The notes: a model not told the origin generated them from the sequence alone. A DNA stretch of 64,000 bases from Lamellibrachia satsuma (GCA_033239005.1 BSQZ01000002.1:3667501-3731500), one strand, 5' to 3'; positions 1 to 10,968 are shown, counted from the stretch's first letter. Translations and numbers: made by a program.

Positions 1-267
1 CGACTGCATTGTCGTCGCAGATAACAGACAAAGGTGCATTAACGGAGAACACGCACACGTCATTCGATTCCGATTTTCATTAACTGCAAAATTAAAAAAC
101 GACGTCTTAGTAAGCACATTGCTTAATCATTGTTGATTCTGAAAGAAAGATATATGCCGTCAAGAATGCAAAACCTTGGAAGGCTGCTAAAATAATGCAA
201 ACTTTGGAAGATTTTAGACATGAAAATCTAACGTCTGTGATCAACCGTCTTTATACATAGCAAATAT
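1..267. other. No gene seen
   Basis: AT-rich unique-looking sequence. There are no ORFs of note and no recognisable repeat or RNA gene in either strand. Confidence 0.5.
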
Positions 268-358
268 CAAACGAATATTGTTACTTGGTGTTCAAACACC
301 AAACTAATGTTGTTACTTGGTGTTCAAACACCAAACGAATGTTGTTACTTGGTGTTCA
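268..358. repeat. 32-bp tandem repeat, about 3 copies
   Basis: The motif TTACTTGGTGTTCAAACACC recurs at 281, 313 and (partly) 345, giving a 32-bp period, with a partial unit before 281. Each unit holds a 6-bp stem (GGTGTT/AACACC) around a 2-nt loop. A 66-codon frame runs across it only because the repeat lacks stops; I do not consider it a gene. Confidence 0.85.
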
Positions 359-1144
359 TGACAATACTTGAGGAACCTGGAGCAACGAAATGTGCAATTC
401 GTATAGTCCTATGGACAGTGGCGTGTCTAGGACCTCGCAAAGGAGGATGCCAAATTATGGGCGGCGGCACATTTAGTCACCCATTAGCTTACCATGTTAC
501 TATGTAGTTGCGCAACAGGTTGCATACAAACAAAGTGTAGGCCAAGCGGGGGCCACGACCCAGTGCGATCTTAATCTGAATAATTAATTATTTGTTTTTT
601 CTAATAAGAGAAATATTCGAAGGAGTTTTAGACTTAGGGGAATAATTTTCAGTTTAGGACTAATGTCAGGAAGCGTTATTGAATTTCCGAATTCTGAAAC
701 ATGTGTACACGTGCGTGCTGGCCTGTGTTGTTTTTGCGTTTAAAACATGTTCCATGTGCTTCAAAACCGAGAAATTGGTGGACATTACCAACAAAACATA
801 CATTGACACCAGGAAGATGAGAGATCTCCAGACTTGCTCTTCTTGTATAGTGAAATCATCCAAAGAGACTATTATTAAAGGTACAGCATTTGATCATTTT
901 AATTGTAAAATCGTGCTACTATAAATGGTACAGGGGCCTGTTAGTTGCTACATCATAATTACTATTGCATTGCCGTGTGTCTATAGTAAAACTGATGAAA
1001 CTGTTATGGCGGAAATAAGTAATCAAATTGTCGCCGGTTTTAATGGTGGACACACTTTTCATTAAAGATTGCACACGCGTTAAACCGGTCGTCGAAACGA
1101 GCCAATTCCCGGAGACAGTTTGTCTCTTTAGTTTTACTTTTACC
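359..1144. other. No gene seen
   Basis: Mixed-composition DNA. Short overlapping frames on both strands around 666-924 show no domain and no splice-site pair that would make them convincing. I see no repeat. Confidence 0.4.
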
Positions 1145-1460
1145 TCAGTGGTGAGGCGGTGTGTAATGAAAGGCTAGGCCGGCGCCGCGGTGCCTTAAAT
1201 TAAAAGGCGTTAAAGTGCGCAGCGGTGCGCAGGTGGGTCGCGGGTAAGACCCACGCAGTACGTCTTCGGCTCGTGCCCGGCACGCGCCTCGTCTCGTTTC
1301 GCCGATCTTATCGCCGCATACCGGCGCCGGCGCCGCTTTCTCCTTACGCCCGACCCCGTAACGACCCTCGCAGGTGGCGGCGCAGTAGAGCGCAGCGCAG
1401 GTGTTCGCTTTGGAAAAGAGTACAGCACCCCCGAGCGAGCAACCGGTGAACGACGCGTCG
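1145..1460. other. GC- and CpG-rich patch
   Basis: This stretch is much richer in G+C and CpG than its flanks, with runs such as GCCGGCGCCGCGG and CCGGCGCCGGCGCCGC. Open frames occur on both strands (for example 1145-1495 minus), as expected for stop-poor GC-rich DNA; none resembles a known family. It might be an unmethylated promoter or 5' exon, but nothing in the sequence decides this. Confidence 0.35.
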
Positions 1461-1577
1461 ACGTGGCACTGCGCTTTTGGAAGCTGAAAGTTCAAAACGA
1501 CCGTTGGCCATTTCGTAGATCTGTTGTCGATTTATTGACGCTTTTATCTGATGCCCCTTTCAGACAAGTTCGCTCAA

Positions 1578-1815
1578 AACGTCGTTGGACTCTCGATAAG
1601 CCGATGGCTTCCTTGTCCACTTGCCATATGGGCCTTTAGCCTTATATAGCAATATCGTTAAATCTTGTTAATTTTGTTTAATCTTGTTAAATCTTGTTAA
1701 ATCTTGTTAAATCTTGTTAAATAATGTTAAATCCTGTTAAATCTTGCTAATTTTAATAAATCTTATTAAATCTTGTTCGATATTGTTCAATCCTGTTCAA
1801 TCTTGTTCAGTCCTT
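1578..1815 (+). mobile_element. LINE 3' end copy with expanded 10-bp tail
   Basis: From about 1578 the sequence matches the 3' untranslated end of the LINE at 2326-3176 (both carry GTTGGACTCTCGATAAGCC, then CTTCCTTGTCCACTTGCCAT and GGGCCTTT). It then runs into about fifteen imperfect units of AAATCTTGTT. In the other copy that tail has only two units. CR1/Jockey-type LINEs typically end in a short microsatellite copied by target-primed reverse transcription, so this is read as a severely 5'-truncated insertion whose tail expanded. No coding part remains. Confidence 0.75.
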
Positions 1816-1929
1816 CAGCCATGGATGGTTAAATCTTAATAGCTAAGATTACATTAACTATTCAGTCTTCCACGAGATCGTGAACAATAACAATATATAT
1901 AGTAACCTAGTTTAGCTTCATCGTATTGA

Positions 1930-2085
1930 TGTGGCAACAAACACTGCCCATTGAGTTTGCAAGACGCCCTGAGAGAGAAGAGACTAAGACGGAAGGCTAC
2001 CCAGCCTTCATCAAACACTGTCACCTTTGTGTGTCGTGTCTGTGGACGACAATGTGCATCGACGAACCTTAAGAATTACTGTTAG
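1930..2085 (+). pseudogene. LINE ORF2 C-terminal zinc-finger relic
   Basis: A short frame (about 51 codons, too short for routine ORF calling) ends in TAG at 2083-2085. It reads a basic stretch (REKRLRRKA) and then FVCRVCGRQCAS. That layout, basic helix, low-complexity linker, then an F-x-C-x2-C finger, is the usual C-terminus of one group of endonuclease-RT LINE proteins. The cysteines survive, but the histidine positions read N/Y, so the finger is decayed. Just upstream lies the tail of another LINE and just downstream the satellite, so the area is a nest of transposon remains. It could be chance, but the finger and basic run together make that less likely. Confidence 0.5.
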
Positions 2086-2187
2086 CTGTAAAATTATGGT
2101 ATGTATTTGTTGTGCTATGTCACATACCTTTTGAAAGAGTATACGTATAGTGAAAGTTCTTCTGCAACGGGAAAACATTTGCTGTCA

Positions 2188-2325
2188 AGCGTAATCATAG
2201 TAAAGATAACGTGTATACATGTGGATACTAGGATAAAGGGTTATAACTCGGCGCTACTAGGACTTGGACGTAATCATAGTAAAGACAACGTGTATGCATG
2301 TGGATACTAGGATAAAGGGTTATAA
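2188..2325 (+). repeat. 79-bp satellite, left arm (1.7 units)
   Basis: One full unit (2247-2325) and a partial diverged unit (about 2188-2246) of the 79-bp satellite that resumes at 3177. The unit carries GTAATCATAGTAAAGACAAC and GTGGATACTAGGATAAAGGG. The array is interrupted after ...GGGTTATAA by the LINE insertion. Confidence 0.85.
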
Positions 2326-3176
2326 TTAACTAAGGGTATATAATTAGTGAAATGGTCTGAGAAATGGCAGATGTTGTTCAATTTTGGGAAATGTAAATGC
2401 CTACATACAGGGCATGGGAACTTGAATATAAACTATCAAATGGGAGATACTGTTCTGGGTACTACTGTAAAAGAAAATGACTTAGGAGTTACAATAAGCG
2501 CTGATATGAAAGTTTCAGAGCAGGTGGTATTGCAACTTCAAAGGGTAATCAAATTATTGGATTGATTAGAAGAAACATAACATACAAGGGAAAAAAGTTA
2601 ATTATACCTCTTTATAAAGCAATAGTTAGACCTCATTTAGAACACTGCATACAAACATGGAGACCATATCGTAAGAAGGATATAGATACGCTTGAACGCA
2701 TACAAAGGAGAGCAGCTAAATTGATTCCAGAACTGAGAGACCTTAGTTATGAAGAACGCCTGAAAGAATGTGGGTTAACAACTCTAGAGACAAGGAGGTT
2801 AAGAGGAGATCAGATTGAAGTTTTTAAGATATTGAATGGGTATGAAAATATTGATAGAAATATGTTTTTCTCACTCACGAAGGATAGCAGAACTAAAGGG
2901 CATGAGGTAAAATTAGTAAAGGATCAATGTAGATTGGACATCAGGAAGCACTCATTCTCACAGAGGACAATAAATGAATGGAACAAATTGTCTACAGATT
3001 GTGTAACTGCTAGCAGCGTGAATATGTTTAAAAACAAGGTTGACACATATTTCAGGAGGGCGGGTTATAAGTAGATGAACATTGTTGGACTCTCGATAAG
3101 CCAATGGCTTCCTTGTCCACTTGCCATCTGGGCCTTTGGCTTGGATGGCAAATCTTGTTAAATCTTGTAAAAAAAA
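2326..3176 (+). mobile_element. 5'-truncated LINE inserted in satellite
   Basis: This segment sits between satellite units that join cleanly when it is removed: ...GGGTTATAA on the left and CTCGGCGCTACT on the right are consecutive inside intact units. It holds the last part of a reverse transcriptase (2350-3074), a ~75-bp 3' untranslated region, two AAATCTTGTT-type tail units, and a short A run before the satellite resumes. The structure fits target-primed reverse transcription with 5' truncation. No clear long target-site duplication is visible, which is common in CR1/L2-type elements. Confidence 0.8.
2350..3074 (+). pseudogene. LINE reverse transcriptase C-terminal part
   Basis: Two frames make up the end of a CR1/L2-like reverse transcriptase. 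The first (2347-2565) starts with WSEKWQMLFNFGKCKCLH, the RT thumb-side W..kWqm.fN..KCk..h motif, and includes a NDLGV block. The second (2562-3074) includes LYKAIVRPHLEHCIQTWRP, IQRRAAKLIPEL, LKECGLTTLETRRLRGD, FKILNG, and ends SFSQRTINEWNKLS...FKNKVDTYF. They are related by a frameshift at about 2520-2530. The fingers, palm (FADD) and endonuclease are missing, so the copy is dead. It ends in TAG just before the shared 3' untranslated region. Confidence 0.88.
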
Positions 3177-3650
3177 CTCGGCGCTACTCGGACTTGGACG
3201 TAATCATAGTAAAGACAACGTGTATGCATGTGGATACTAGGATAAAGGGTTATAACTCGGCGCTACTAGGACTTGGACGTAATCATAGTAAAGACAACGT
3301 GTATGCATGTGGATACTAGGATAAAGGGTTATAACTCGGCGCTACTCGGACTTGGGCGTAATCATAGTAAAGACAACGTGTATGCATGTGGATACTAGGA
3401 TAAAGGGTTATAACTCGGCGCTACTAGGACTTGGACGTAATCATAGTAAAGACAACGTGTATGCATGTGGATACTAGGATAAAGGGTTATAACTCGGCGC
3501 TACTCGGACTTGGGCGTAATCATAGTAAAGACAACGTGTATGCATGTGGATACTAGGATAAAGGGTTATAACCCGGCGCTACTAGGACTTGGACGTAATC
3601 ATAGTAAAGACAACGTGTATGCATGTGGATACTAGGATAAAGAGGTATGA
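3177..3650 (+). repeat. 79-bp satellite, six units in alternating A/B dimers
   Basis: Units begin at 3177, 3256, 3335, 3414, 3493 and 3572, exactly 79 bp apart. They alternate between two forms: CTACTCGGACTTGG (3177, 3335, 3493) and CTACTAGGACTTGGAC (3256, 3414, 3572). The A units at 3335 and 3493 also carry GGGCG where B units have GGACG. This gives a 158-bp higher-order repeat. Frames that cross it are artefacts of the repeat. Confidence 0.95.
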
Positions 3651-5615
3651 CTCGACTCAACTCGGACTTTGAAGCTAGGACGTTTCAATATGAACTCGTC
3701 CAGTCGTGTCGAACCCCGTTTATGGAGGACTGTTAACTAGACTCAGACTTTGGCTTAAAAAGTAAAATGTTCAACCTTCGCCGTGTTAAAACATGGGGAT
3801 AGGTTAATCATTTAATACATCAGGTCCTACTGCATAACCAATTCTTGTGGTTACGATACAATCGGACCTACAACAGACCCTTTAACGGTCTCACAAAGAC
3901 AGCGACGTCCCATTCAGGCCACAACCAACGTTGGTTTACCCTGTAAGTAACGTCGGGCATTTCCATATTGTGTTTTTCAGCTAAATTTAAACTGCGTCAA
4001 CTTGTCGTATCTCTCGGGTTGACAGCACAACCATTTGCGCATTCCTCCACGTGCGAACCGGGACGTGCTCAACGGGTTATCGCCAACATCAAGCAACGGG
4101 TCTTATGCTTGTCAGGATTCCGGCGGAGACTGTAATTACGAGCAATTTCAGGCCGTGTGATTTCACGCCTACACATGCCTGAATGAGACGACGCGATTTC
4201 TGAGCTATCGGATTTCTCAACGGTTCTAAGAAACACAAACTTTTAAAATGCGTCGTCTTTACGTTTCGACAGATGGCGCGTCGACTCCACACGACGAGTG
4301 GTCCTTATCGTTGCCCGCTACAGCAATTCCTTGTAGATGGTTGTCACCGGGTATTATCCATCGTAAGTGACCCTACACACACGCGACGTTTACACTGGTT
4401 TGCCCTGTCTCGGCCCGTGACCACGTAAGTGTATCATCGCGAGGTCTCGCGTTTGACTTTTCACCAAGTCAGTAACCCGACTCGTCGCATTTTGGTCACG
4501 CGAACATGCAGTCTTCTATGTGAACAACAATAGAGCAGTATGCACGCAGAAGACTCGTTCCCCCGTTCTTCGTCGTTGTCGCCGATCCGTTTTGAAGGAG
4601 TGAGTCTAATATATCGGCAGCCTTAGCCTCCTCCATCCGCACCAGGTCACACGACCACACCATCCTTCTTACTATTCTTACCGCCAGGCTGCATTGCCTC
4701 CCAATTATTCATACTATACGCGTTTAAATACCGACTAGTTTGGGTTCAGTACTTGGTCATGCAGTGGGACTGCCCGTATATACCCGGATGTAGCATATGC
4801 CCAGCGGTGAAGATATGTTTATCAGAAACTGATCTTGTTCGGTTTACATTTCTACCCGTTCGAAGCATAGTTTCTCTTTGGCGACAAGAGGACATCGTTC
4901 AAATATTCACCGCTCTACGGTCTACCAATTCGGTAAACGCCCTAGGCAATGTCCCGAACATCGCAGTTGCGTTGGCGTTTGTGAAAGACAGCATGTGACG
5001 GGAAAAACACGTTCGACGAACCTGTCCGATAGATGGCGATACTGGTTCAGCCTAACGATAACGCCAGACTTAAAACCAGCTGCTTCGGTTAGCATCAACG
5101 CAGTCGTTGACAGTTATCGTCTCCGTCTATATATGTTATCGTACAGAAAGCTTAAGTTATCGAAACACCCGGACAGATTAGGCGACATACTGTTATCGCT
5201 AGATAAGCCAGTACAAGCTGGTCACGTGCCGGGCTGAAGAGCAGACAAAACCCGATCCCGGAGATCGATGTTATCGCGATGATAACCACTCCTGTCCTTG
5301 TTACGTACAGACGCGTCATCTGCACTGCGGTTGCGGGTTAAGGCAAGGTGGAATCTGATGGTGCAGGGCATGACCGCGTCACATCCGCAGTTCGTTGACC
5401 GAATAGCGTTGTCCAAAACCGAAGACAAATCCGGCGGGTTAGAAACGTAGAAAATGTATTATATAAAAGTCTATGAAGTGCTAGTGTTTTCATTTTATCA
5501 TTAAATGGAGACGATCCTAAACTGTTTTGATGTTTCTTTGGTCGGGACTACTTTGCTCGCGCAATGACTTTTTTGTGATATGGTGACAGATCGTTATTTT
5601 ACTACACTCAGTCCT
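3651..5615. other. No gene recognised
   Basis: CpG-rich sequence with many short frames (for example 4753-4998 and 4878-5237 plus, 5222-5428 minus) but no recognisable domain or convincing exon. The first 100 bases still carry degenerate ACTCGACTCAACTCGGACTT motifs like those in the satellite. Between 5110 and 5280 GTTATCG recurs five times at irregular spacing, which I cannot explain. Confidence 0.4.
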
Positions 5616-5627
5616 CCTCACTCCCGC

Positions 5628-6245
5628 TGGAACTTAAGGCTCCAACAAATCTCCAGTAAGCACGGTATTGGGCGAGCCAGCGGAGTTCGCTCCGGGCCTT
5701 CTCAGACAGTTTAATTTCTTCTTCGATAGTTCTTCTCCAGGTGCCCAGTGGTCAACCTCTTCTTCTTTTTCCACGTGGTGCCCATTTCAAATTTCAAATC
5801 GGCGTGTGGAAGACTATTTCTCTTCATGCGGAGAGCATGCCCAAGCCATCTCCATCTTCTTTGCACCACCTCATCGACGATGTTGCTGATGTGGTGCGTT
5901 CTGTCAATGCGGAGAGCATGGCCAAGCCATCACCATCTTCTCTCCACCACCTCATCGACGATGTTGCTGATGTGGTGCGTTCTGTCAAAGCGGAGAGCAT
6001 GGCCAAGCCATCACCATCTTCTCTCCACCACCTCATCGACGATGTTGCTGATGTGGTGCGTTCTGTCAAGGCGGAGAGCATGGCCAAGCCATCTCCATCT
6101 TCTCTGCACCACCTCATCGACGATTTTGCTGATGTTTGTGCGTTCTGAGATCTCCTTGTCGATCATTCGCTGTTCCCAGCGTATTCTGAGGATTCGTCTG
6201 ATGCACCTTCCTTTAAAACCTCTGAGTCTGCATTATGGGTTGATG
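5628..6245 (-). pseudogene. LINE endonuclease-RT C-terminus with amplified 81-bp segment
   Basis: Read on the minus strand from about 6245 down, one frame gives RCIRRILRIRWEQRMIDKEI, then SERTNISKIVDEVV, then QRRWRWLGHALR. This is the well-known C-terminal block of endonuclease-reverse transcriptase LINEs (R-C-L-R-x-I-L.. W..r; N..L..R; RRRWRWLGHVLRM). The IVDEVV..RRWRWLGHALR segment then appears four times because of an 81-bp (27-codon) tandem amplification. After the last copy the frame shifts and continues as RGKRRRG, an in-frame stop, then TWRRTIEEEIKLSEKAR and WRFVGAL, which is the normal end of this protein type. It is a dead 5'-truncated fragment. The longer plus-strand frames here (5741-6148, 5748-6257) are shadows of the repeat. 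Confidence 0.85.
5828..6151 (-). repeat. 81-bp tandem repeat x4 inside LINE coding sequence
   Basis: GCGGAGAGCATG recurs at 5828, 5909, 5990 and 6071, each exactly 81 bp apart, with only a few substitutions between units. Since 81 is divisible by three, each unit keeps the frame of the RRWRWLGHALR segment it encodes. Confidence 0.95.
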
Positions 6246-6574
6246 GTAGACGAATAATGAGCCTGTGATTTAGAGACGATACGCACTTTCGAGGATTTCT
6301 TGCGCCCTGAAAATAGTTTGTGAACAGGGGAAAATGCACATAATATTATATATGCAGACTAGAGCAATTTTGCTGCGCACGTGTTTGCATTTACTGTTGC
6401 CGGCTGGCAGCATGTTCCCTTGTCAGTAACGGAAAGATTCCTGGTGTACGAAGACAGAATCCGGTTTGTTTGGGCGATAAATGAGAGGGAGCATCTTCCA
6501 TGTTGGTTTTCTCGCAAACAAAGTTGTAGCATTTGACGAAAACGCTAGCAATTAGCTTCAACAGGAAATTCAAT
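6246..6574. other. No gene seen
   Basis: AT-leaning sequence between the LINE fragment and a CGCTT/GAATC repeat patch. The 60-codon minus frame at 6391-6573 shows no recognisable domain. Confidence 0.4.
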
Positions 6575-6728
6575 AGATACAGAGGACTGCGCTTAACGGA
6601 ATCACATATAATGAAATCAGTCGCTTTGTAGAATGAAATATATTGTTTGGGACGGAATCGTTTCCTATTCCAGCTGTATCAAAGTGCACCGTTTAAGAGA
6701 ATCAACCGCTTAGCAGAATCAAATTGCT
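6575..6728. repeat. CGCTT..GAATC repeat patch, related to 14.95-15.3 kb
   Basis: Motifs of the form CGCTT-n(3-6)-GAAT(C/G) recur several times here. The segment GGGACGGAATCGTTTCCTAT at about 6649 and AATCAACCGCTTAGCAGAATC at about 6700 closely match parts of the 41-bp array and its flanks at 14.95-15.3 kb. The two loci look like members of one interspersed family of unknown class. Confidence 0.6.
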
Positions 6729-6990
6729 ATGGTCCGAAGCGATTATATTAAGTGGAATCCACTGTGTGTGAGAACTCGGGAGTATCGTGTGTGCGCTTGC
6801 ATTGCAACATGCTACACCTGCTCGGATCCTAACTCACGTGCTCTGCTGAGAGGAATTACAGTCTGTCAGCCGCAGTACGGCGTTGGGTTGTTCTGCTCAA
6901 TGTTAGGTCCTATAAATAACGTGTTATCTTACGATCTGACACATAAATGACTTCCAGGCGATGTCCGCAGTGAATCCTTTGTTCGACCAG

Positions 6991-7081
6991 CGACACTTCC
7001 GTTGACACTAGTGGGCGACAAATTATCATCGATTGTATCTAATATCGGACTTGTTCGTTATCCGAACAACGGAAGTGTCCG
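6991..7081. repeat. Inverted repeat (foldback)
   Basis: CGACACTTCCGTTG at 6991-7004 is inverted at 7067-7081 (CAACGGAAGTGTCCG), giving 12-13 bp arms about 60 bp apart. Just inside the right arm, TTGTTCG-TTATC-CGAACAA (7051-7069) forms a second, perfect 7-bp hairpin. It could be a small foldback element or a chance palindrome; no target duplication is evident. Confidence 0.6.
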
Positions 7082-7630
7082 ACGCTGAAGCTTCGCCATG
7101 AAGCGAAGTTGAATACTCTTGGCACGTGCCAGAGTGGGAATGGTAACATGACGCTACGCTTCGATACGATCGATTGTAGTGATTGACATTATCATTTTAT
7201 CGATCATATCCTCACAAACAATAGAGATGTGACGTATGCCAGATATAATATTAGACTCGTGAACTGCATGTGTCAGTGCTTGCCTGGGGGTATTCCGAGG
7301 TCAGACAATGATTCATGTTTCCCCCGAGGGTGGGGATTTGGAGACACAATAGATAAATATGTGCGGGGGTAAAAAAACACGTGCTTTTATCACGGTTGCT
7401 AATGTAAAACATCACGCAGTGATTTTGCATGGCTGATTCATACACTGACTTTGACTAATAGGTTTAGTTGTGCAGTTGGTTTTACTCACGCCCCTTTCCA
7501 GTGACAATTTTTTATACGTAAACAGTTTTGCTGGTGAACCGTTGTTTACAGTGTTCCACATAAGCTACTATGGCGGTGAACGGAATAGCGGATATAATAC
7601 GGCTGTTTCTTTGTGGAAGAAGCGTCAATC
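7082..7630. other. No gene seen
   Basis: Unique-looking sequence. Frames at 7251-7445 minus and 7470-7769 plus have no recognised domain, and the second owes part of its length to a trinucleotide repeat. Confidence 0.4.
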
Positions 7631-7639
7631 GTGTCACAA

Positions 7640-7712
7640 TGACGACGACGACGCGACGACGACACGGCGACGCGACGACGCGACGACGACGGTGGTGGTG
7701 GTGGTTGTCGTT
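7640..7712. repeat. Degenerate (GAC)n/(GGT)n trinucleotide repeat
   Basis: A run of GACGACGACGCGACGACGAC-type triplets turns into GGTGGTGGTGG. In translation it gives poly-D/T/R and poly-V runs that have no gene context. Confidence 0.85.
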
Positions 7713-8130
7713 ATCATACACATAAAATCACCATTGACGTTTGCACAGCAAACACATGTCAACACATAAACGCCAAAACTACTTGCATCTGTGAAATTAG
7801 TAGAATGCTCTAAAGACTGGCAACTCTAACACTCTGGACACTGTGGCTGTTTGAGCGCAGTATGCAAGCTACGTCGTGGTCGAACAGTTTGGCCGCCCGA
7901 TGCGTCACGTGTGCATGAATTAAATATAGCCGTTTTCAGTGTTGATAATACTTATCTTGCTGCGTGTGTGTTATCACTCAGGCGGATGTATGTTTGTATG
8001 TTCACACAATAAACCGTTTCTATGTTATTTCCTGTGTGAATCCATTATTAAGGATTATAGCCAAAGGCGTTTAGTCAAGTCAGCGTACATCCGAGAGGAC
8101 AGGTGTTGGTAGTGAATAGCCGAGATGACG
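7713..8130. other. No gene seen
   Basis: AT-leaning intergenic-type sequence. No ORF, RNA gene or repeat is supported. Confidence 0.4.
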
Positions 8131-8133
8131 GAG

Positions 8134-9320
<1,187 letters not shown>

Positions 9321-9324
9321 TTGA

Positions 9325-9515
9325 AGAGCAAATCTACAAACATAGACAGTGGTGGACGAATTGTCTTCCCATAATAATTGTAGCGTGGCTAAATGCTCTC
9401 CCAGAGAAGTTAAATTGGTGTTGGAATGAATAGATCTGCCAGGGGGAGCTTAAAGCGCTTTGAACGGTCCTAAAAACATACTATACTGCTCTATATAAGA
9501 ACGTTCCTTTTTACC
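9325..9515 (+). mobile_element. tRNA-derived SINE family, 3' part
   Basis: It matches the body of the fuller copy at 30509-30815: ATAGACAGTGGTGGA, then TGTAGCGTGGCTAAATGCT, GGAATGAATAGATCTGCCAG, GCTTTGA..GGTCCTAA, and the terminal CTATATAAGAAC. The 5' tRNA-like head is absent, so this is a 5'-truncated insertion. Confidence 0.8.
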
Positions 9516-10598
9516 TTTACATCTTACTTGCACTTTCTACTCCAATAACACCTAATTTTGCTATGAAATACATGATGATGTATACATTACTTACTAAGAA
9601 ATTCTGTCAACTAGAGCTGTTAATTAATAATAATGGAATTCCAATAACAATATCTTATAAAAACTACAAGTTAGCGCGGCGTAACTGAACTGTCCGACAG
9701 ATGGCGCGACCCGTGTTACTCAGTTCATCTTGACCAATGCTGTTGTTGCGTCTCCTGTCATTGGTAGTCGTAGGCGACTTTCATAGAGGTTTAATTTGTA
9801 ACCGCAATCTGCTGGTGATTTTGCCACATTTTTTCCAGTTTCACCCAATTCTGACATAAGTAAGACCCACGTCGTAATATTTATTTGGCATGAACTGGCC
9901 TATTTATTAAAACGTGTGAAAAGAGAGCATATTGAACAAATGGTAGCTACAGTTTCCATTTCGTCTGCTTATACTTAAATTGTTATAACTTTCAACAGTG
10001 TTGAACATTGTTTGCCGAGGCTATTAACTGTGGCATTCCGAAATGTTGTGTAATAAAGTACAGCCTATCGGAAAAGTGGTGTTTTGTTATTTTAACGCAA
10101 TAATGCTAGTAAATGTGTTGTTCTACGATACACGTAGAACAACACACTTGCATAGAGTTTTCTGCAGTGGAGAAACATTTGGTGTCGCGCATATGGTCAA
10201 AACAGTGGCGCGTGTGGTCACTGAGCTCGACATTGGAATGAAGTATTGTGACTCGGACCAACTCGGACATCACAGCTGGATCGTCGGTGTCACAGGTCGT
10301 CCATCAGCCTCTAGTGTGTCGCATTCATCTTCACCTGTTCGTGCACACATCCTAGCCAATCAGTCACGCGTGGCTGAGCAGCGACACGTGCTGCCACGTG
10401 GCCGTCAACATATCGCAGAGTCAGCAACGCGTGACGGGTGTGATTTGGAGTAGATGGTTACTACAAGTTTGAGCGTCTGTAGAACTGAACCAGCTACGTT
10501 TTAACAATAGAAGTTCAACAGTAACATTTATTTGGCAACTGTTTTGATGGTATGTCCGATAAAAGATATGAAATTCATGATTCAAACTAATACTAATC
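9516..10598. other. No gene recognised
   Basis: A 136-codon plus frame (10043-10453) is the only long frame. Its composition is unremarkable, it has no recognisable domain, and I find no supporting splice or start context. It is left uncalled. Confidence 0.35.
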
Positions 10599-10968
10599 GG
10601 GTCCATTTACCACAGTAAATATCCGTTGTAAATGGACCCCTCATGTGAAAAATTTACATTGTTATGTGTTTAGTGAGCTAGACATTTATTAAGTGGTTCG
10701 TTGATGTCTTTGCTATTCGATATATATAAATGTGTCCAAACCGTGTTGATATAAATGGCCAATAACCATTTCATAAACGCGTAAAACGAGACGCACGGTT
10801 GTAACAGCAATTTCTGGCACAGTTTTGTCTTTCGGAATAGCACATTTCTACACATCAATGTAGGCCTACCACTACTAAAAAAAATAACTAAGAAAACACG
10901 TAAAACATTTCCATTTGTCACAGGGGGTCTATTTGCCAGGGATACATACTGTGGTAGATGAACCCCCG
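10599..10968. mobile_element. MITE-like element with ~45-bp self-palindromic TIRs
   Basis: The left end begins GGGTCCATTTACCACAGTAA and the right end, read in reverse complement, begins GGGTTCATCTACCACAGTAT. The similarity continues (ATATCC/GTATCC, AAATGGACCCC/AAATAGACCCCC) for about 45 bp. Each end is also internally palindromic: at the left end GGGTCCATTTA pairs perfectly with TAAATGGACCC (10599-10609 with 10629-10639). The 280-bp interior has no transposase coding. This is the anatomy of a non-autonomous DNA transposon. The superfamily is unknown and no target duplication could be set. Confidence 0.7.

Noticed and set aside
1145..1495. 116-codon minus-strand frame
   Set aside because: It is in a GC-rich patch where stops are rare on both strands, and has no domain or conserved-looking composition.
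5741..6257. 135- and 169-codon plus-strand frames with four repeats
   Set aside because: Shadows of the 81-bp repeat; the minus frame carries the LINE RT signature RRWRWLGHALR.
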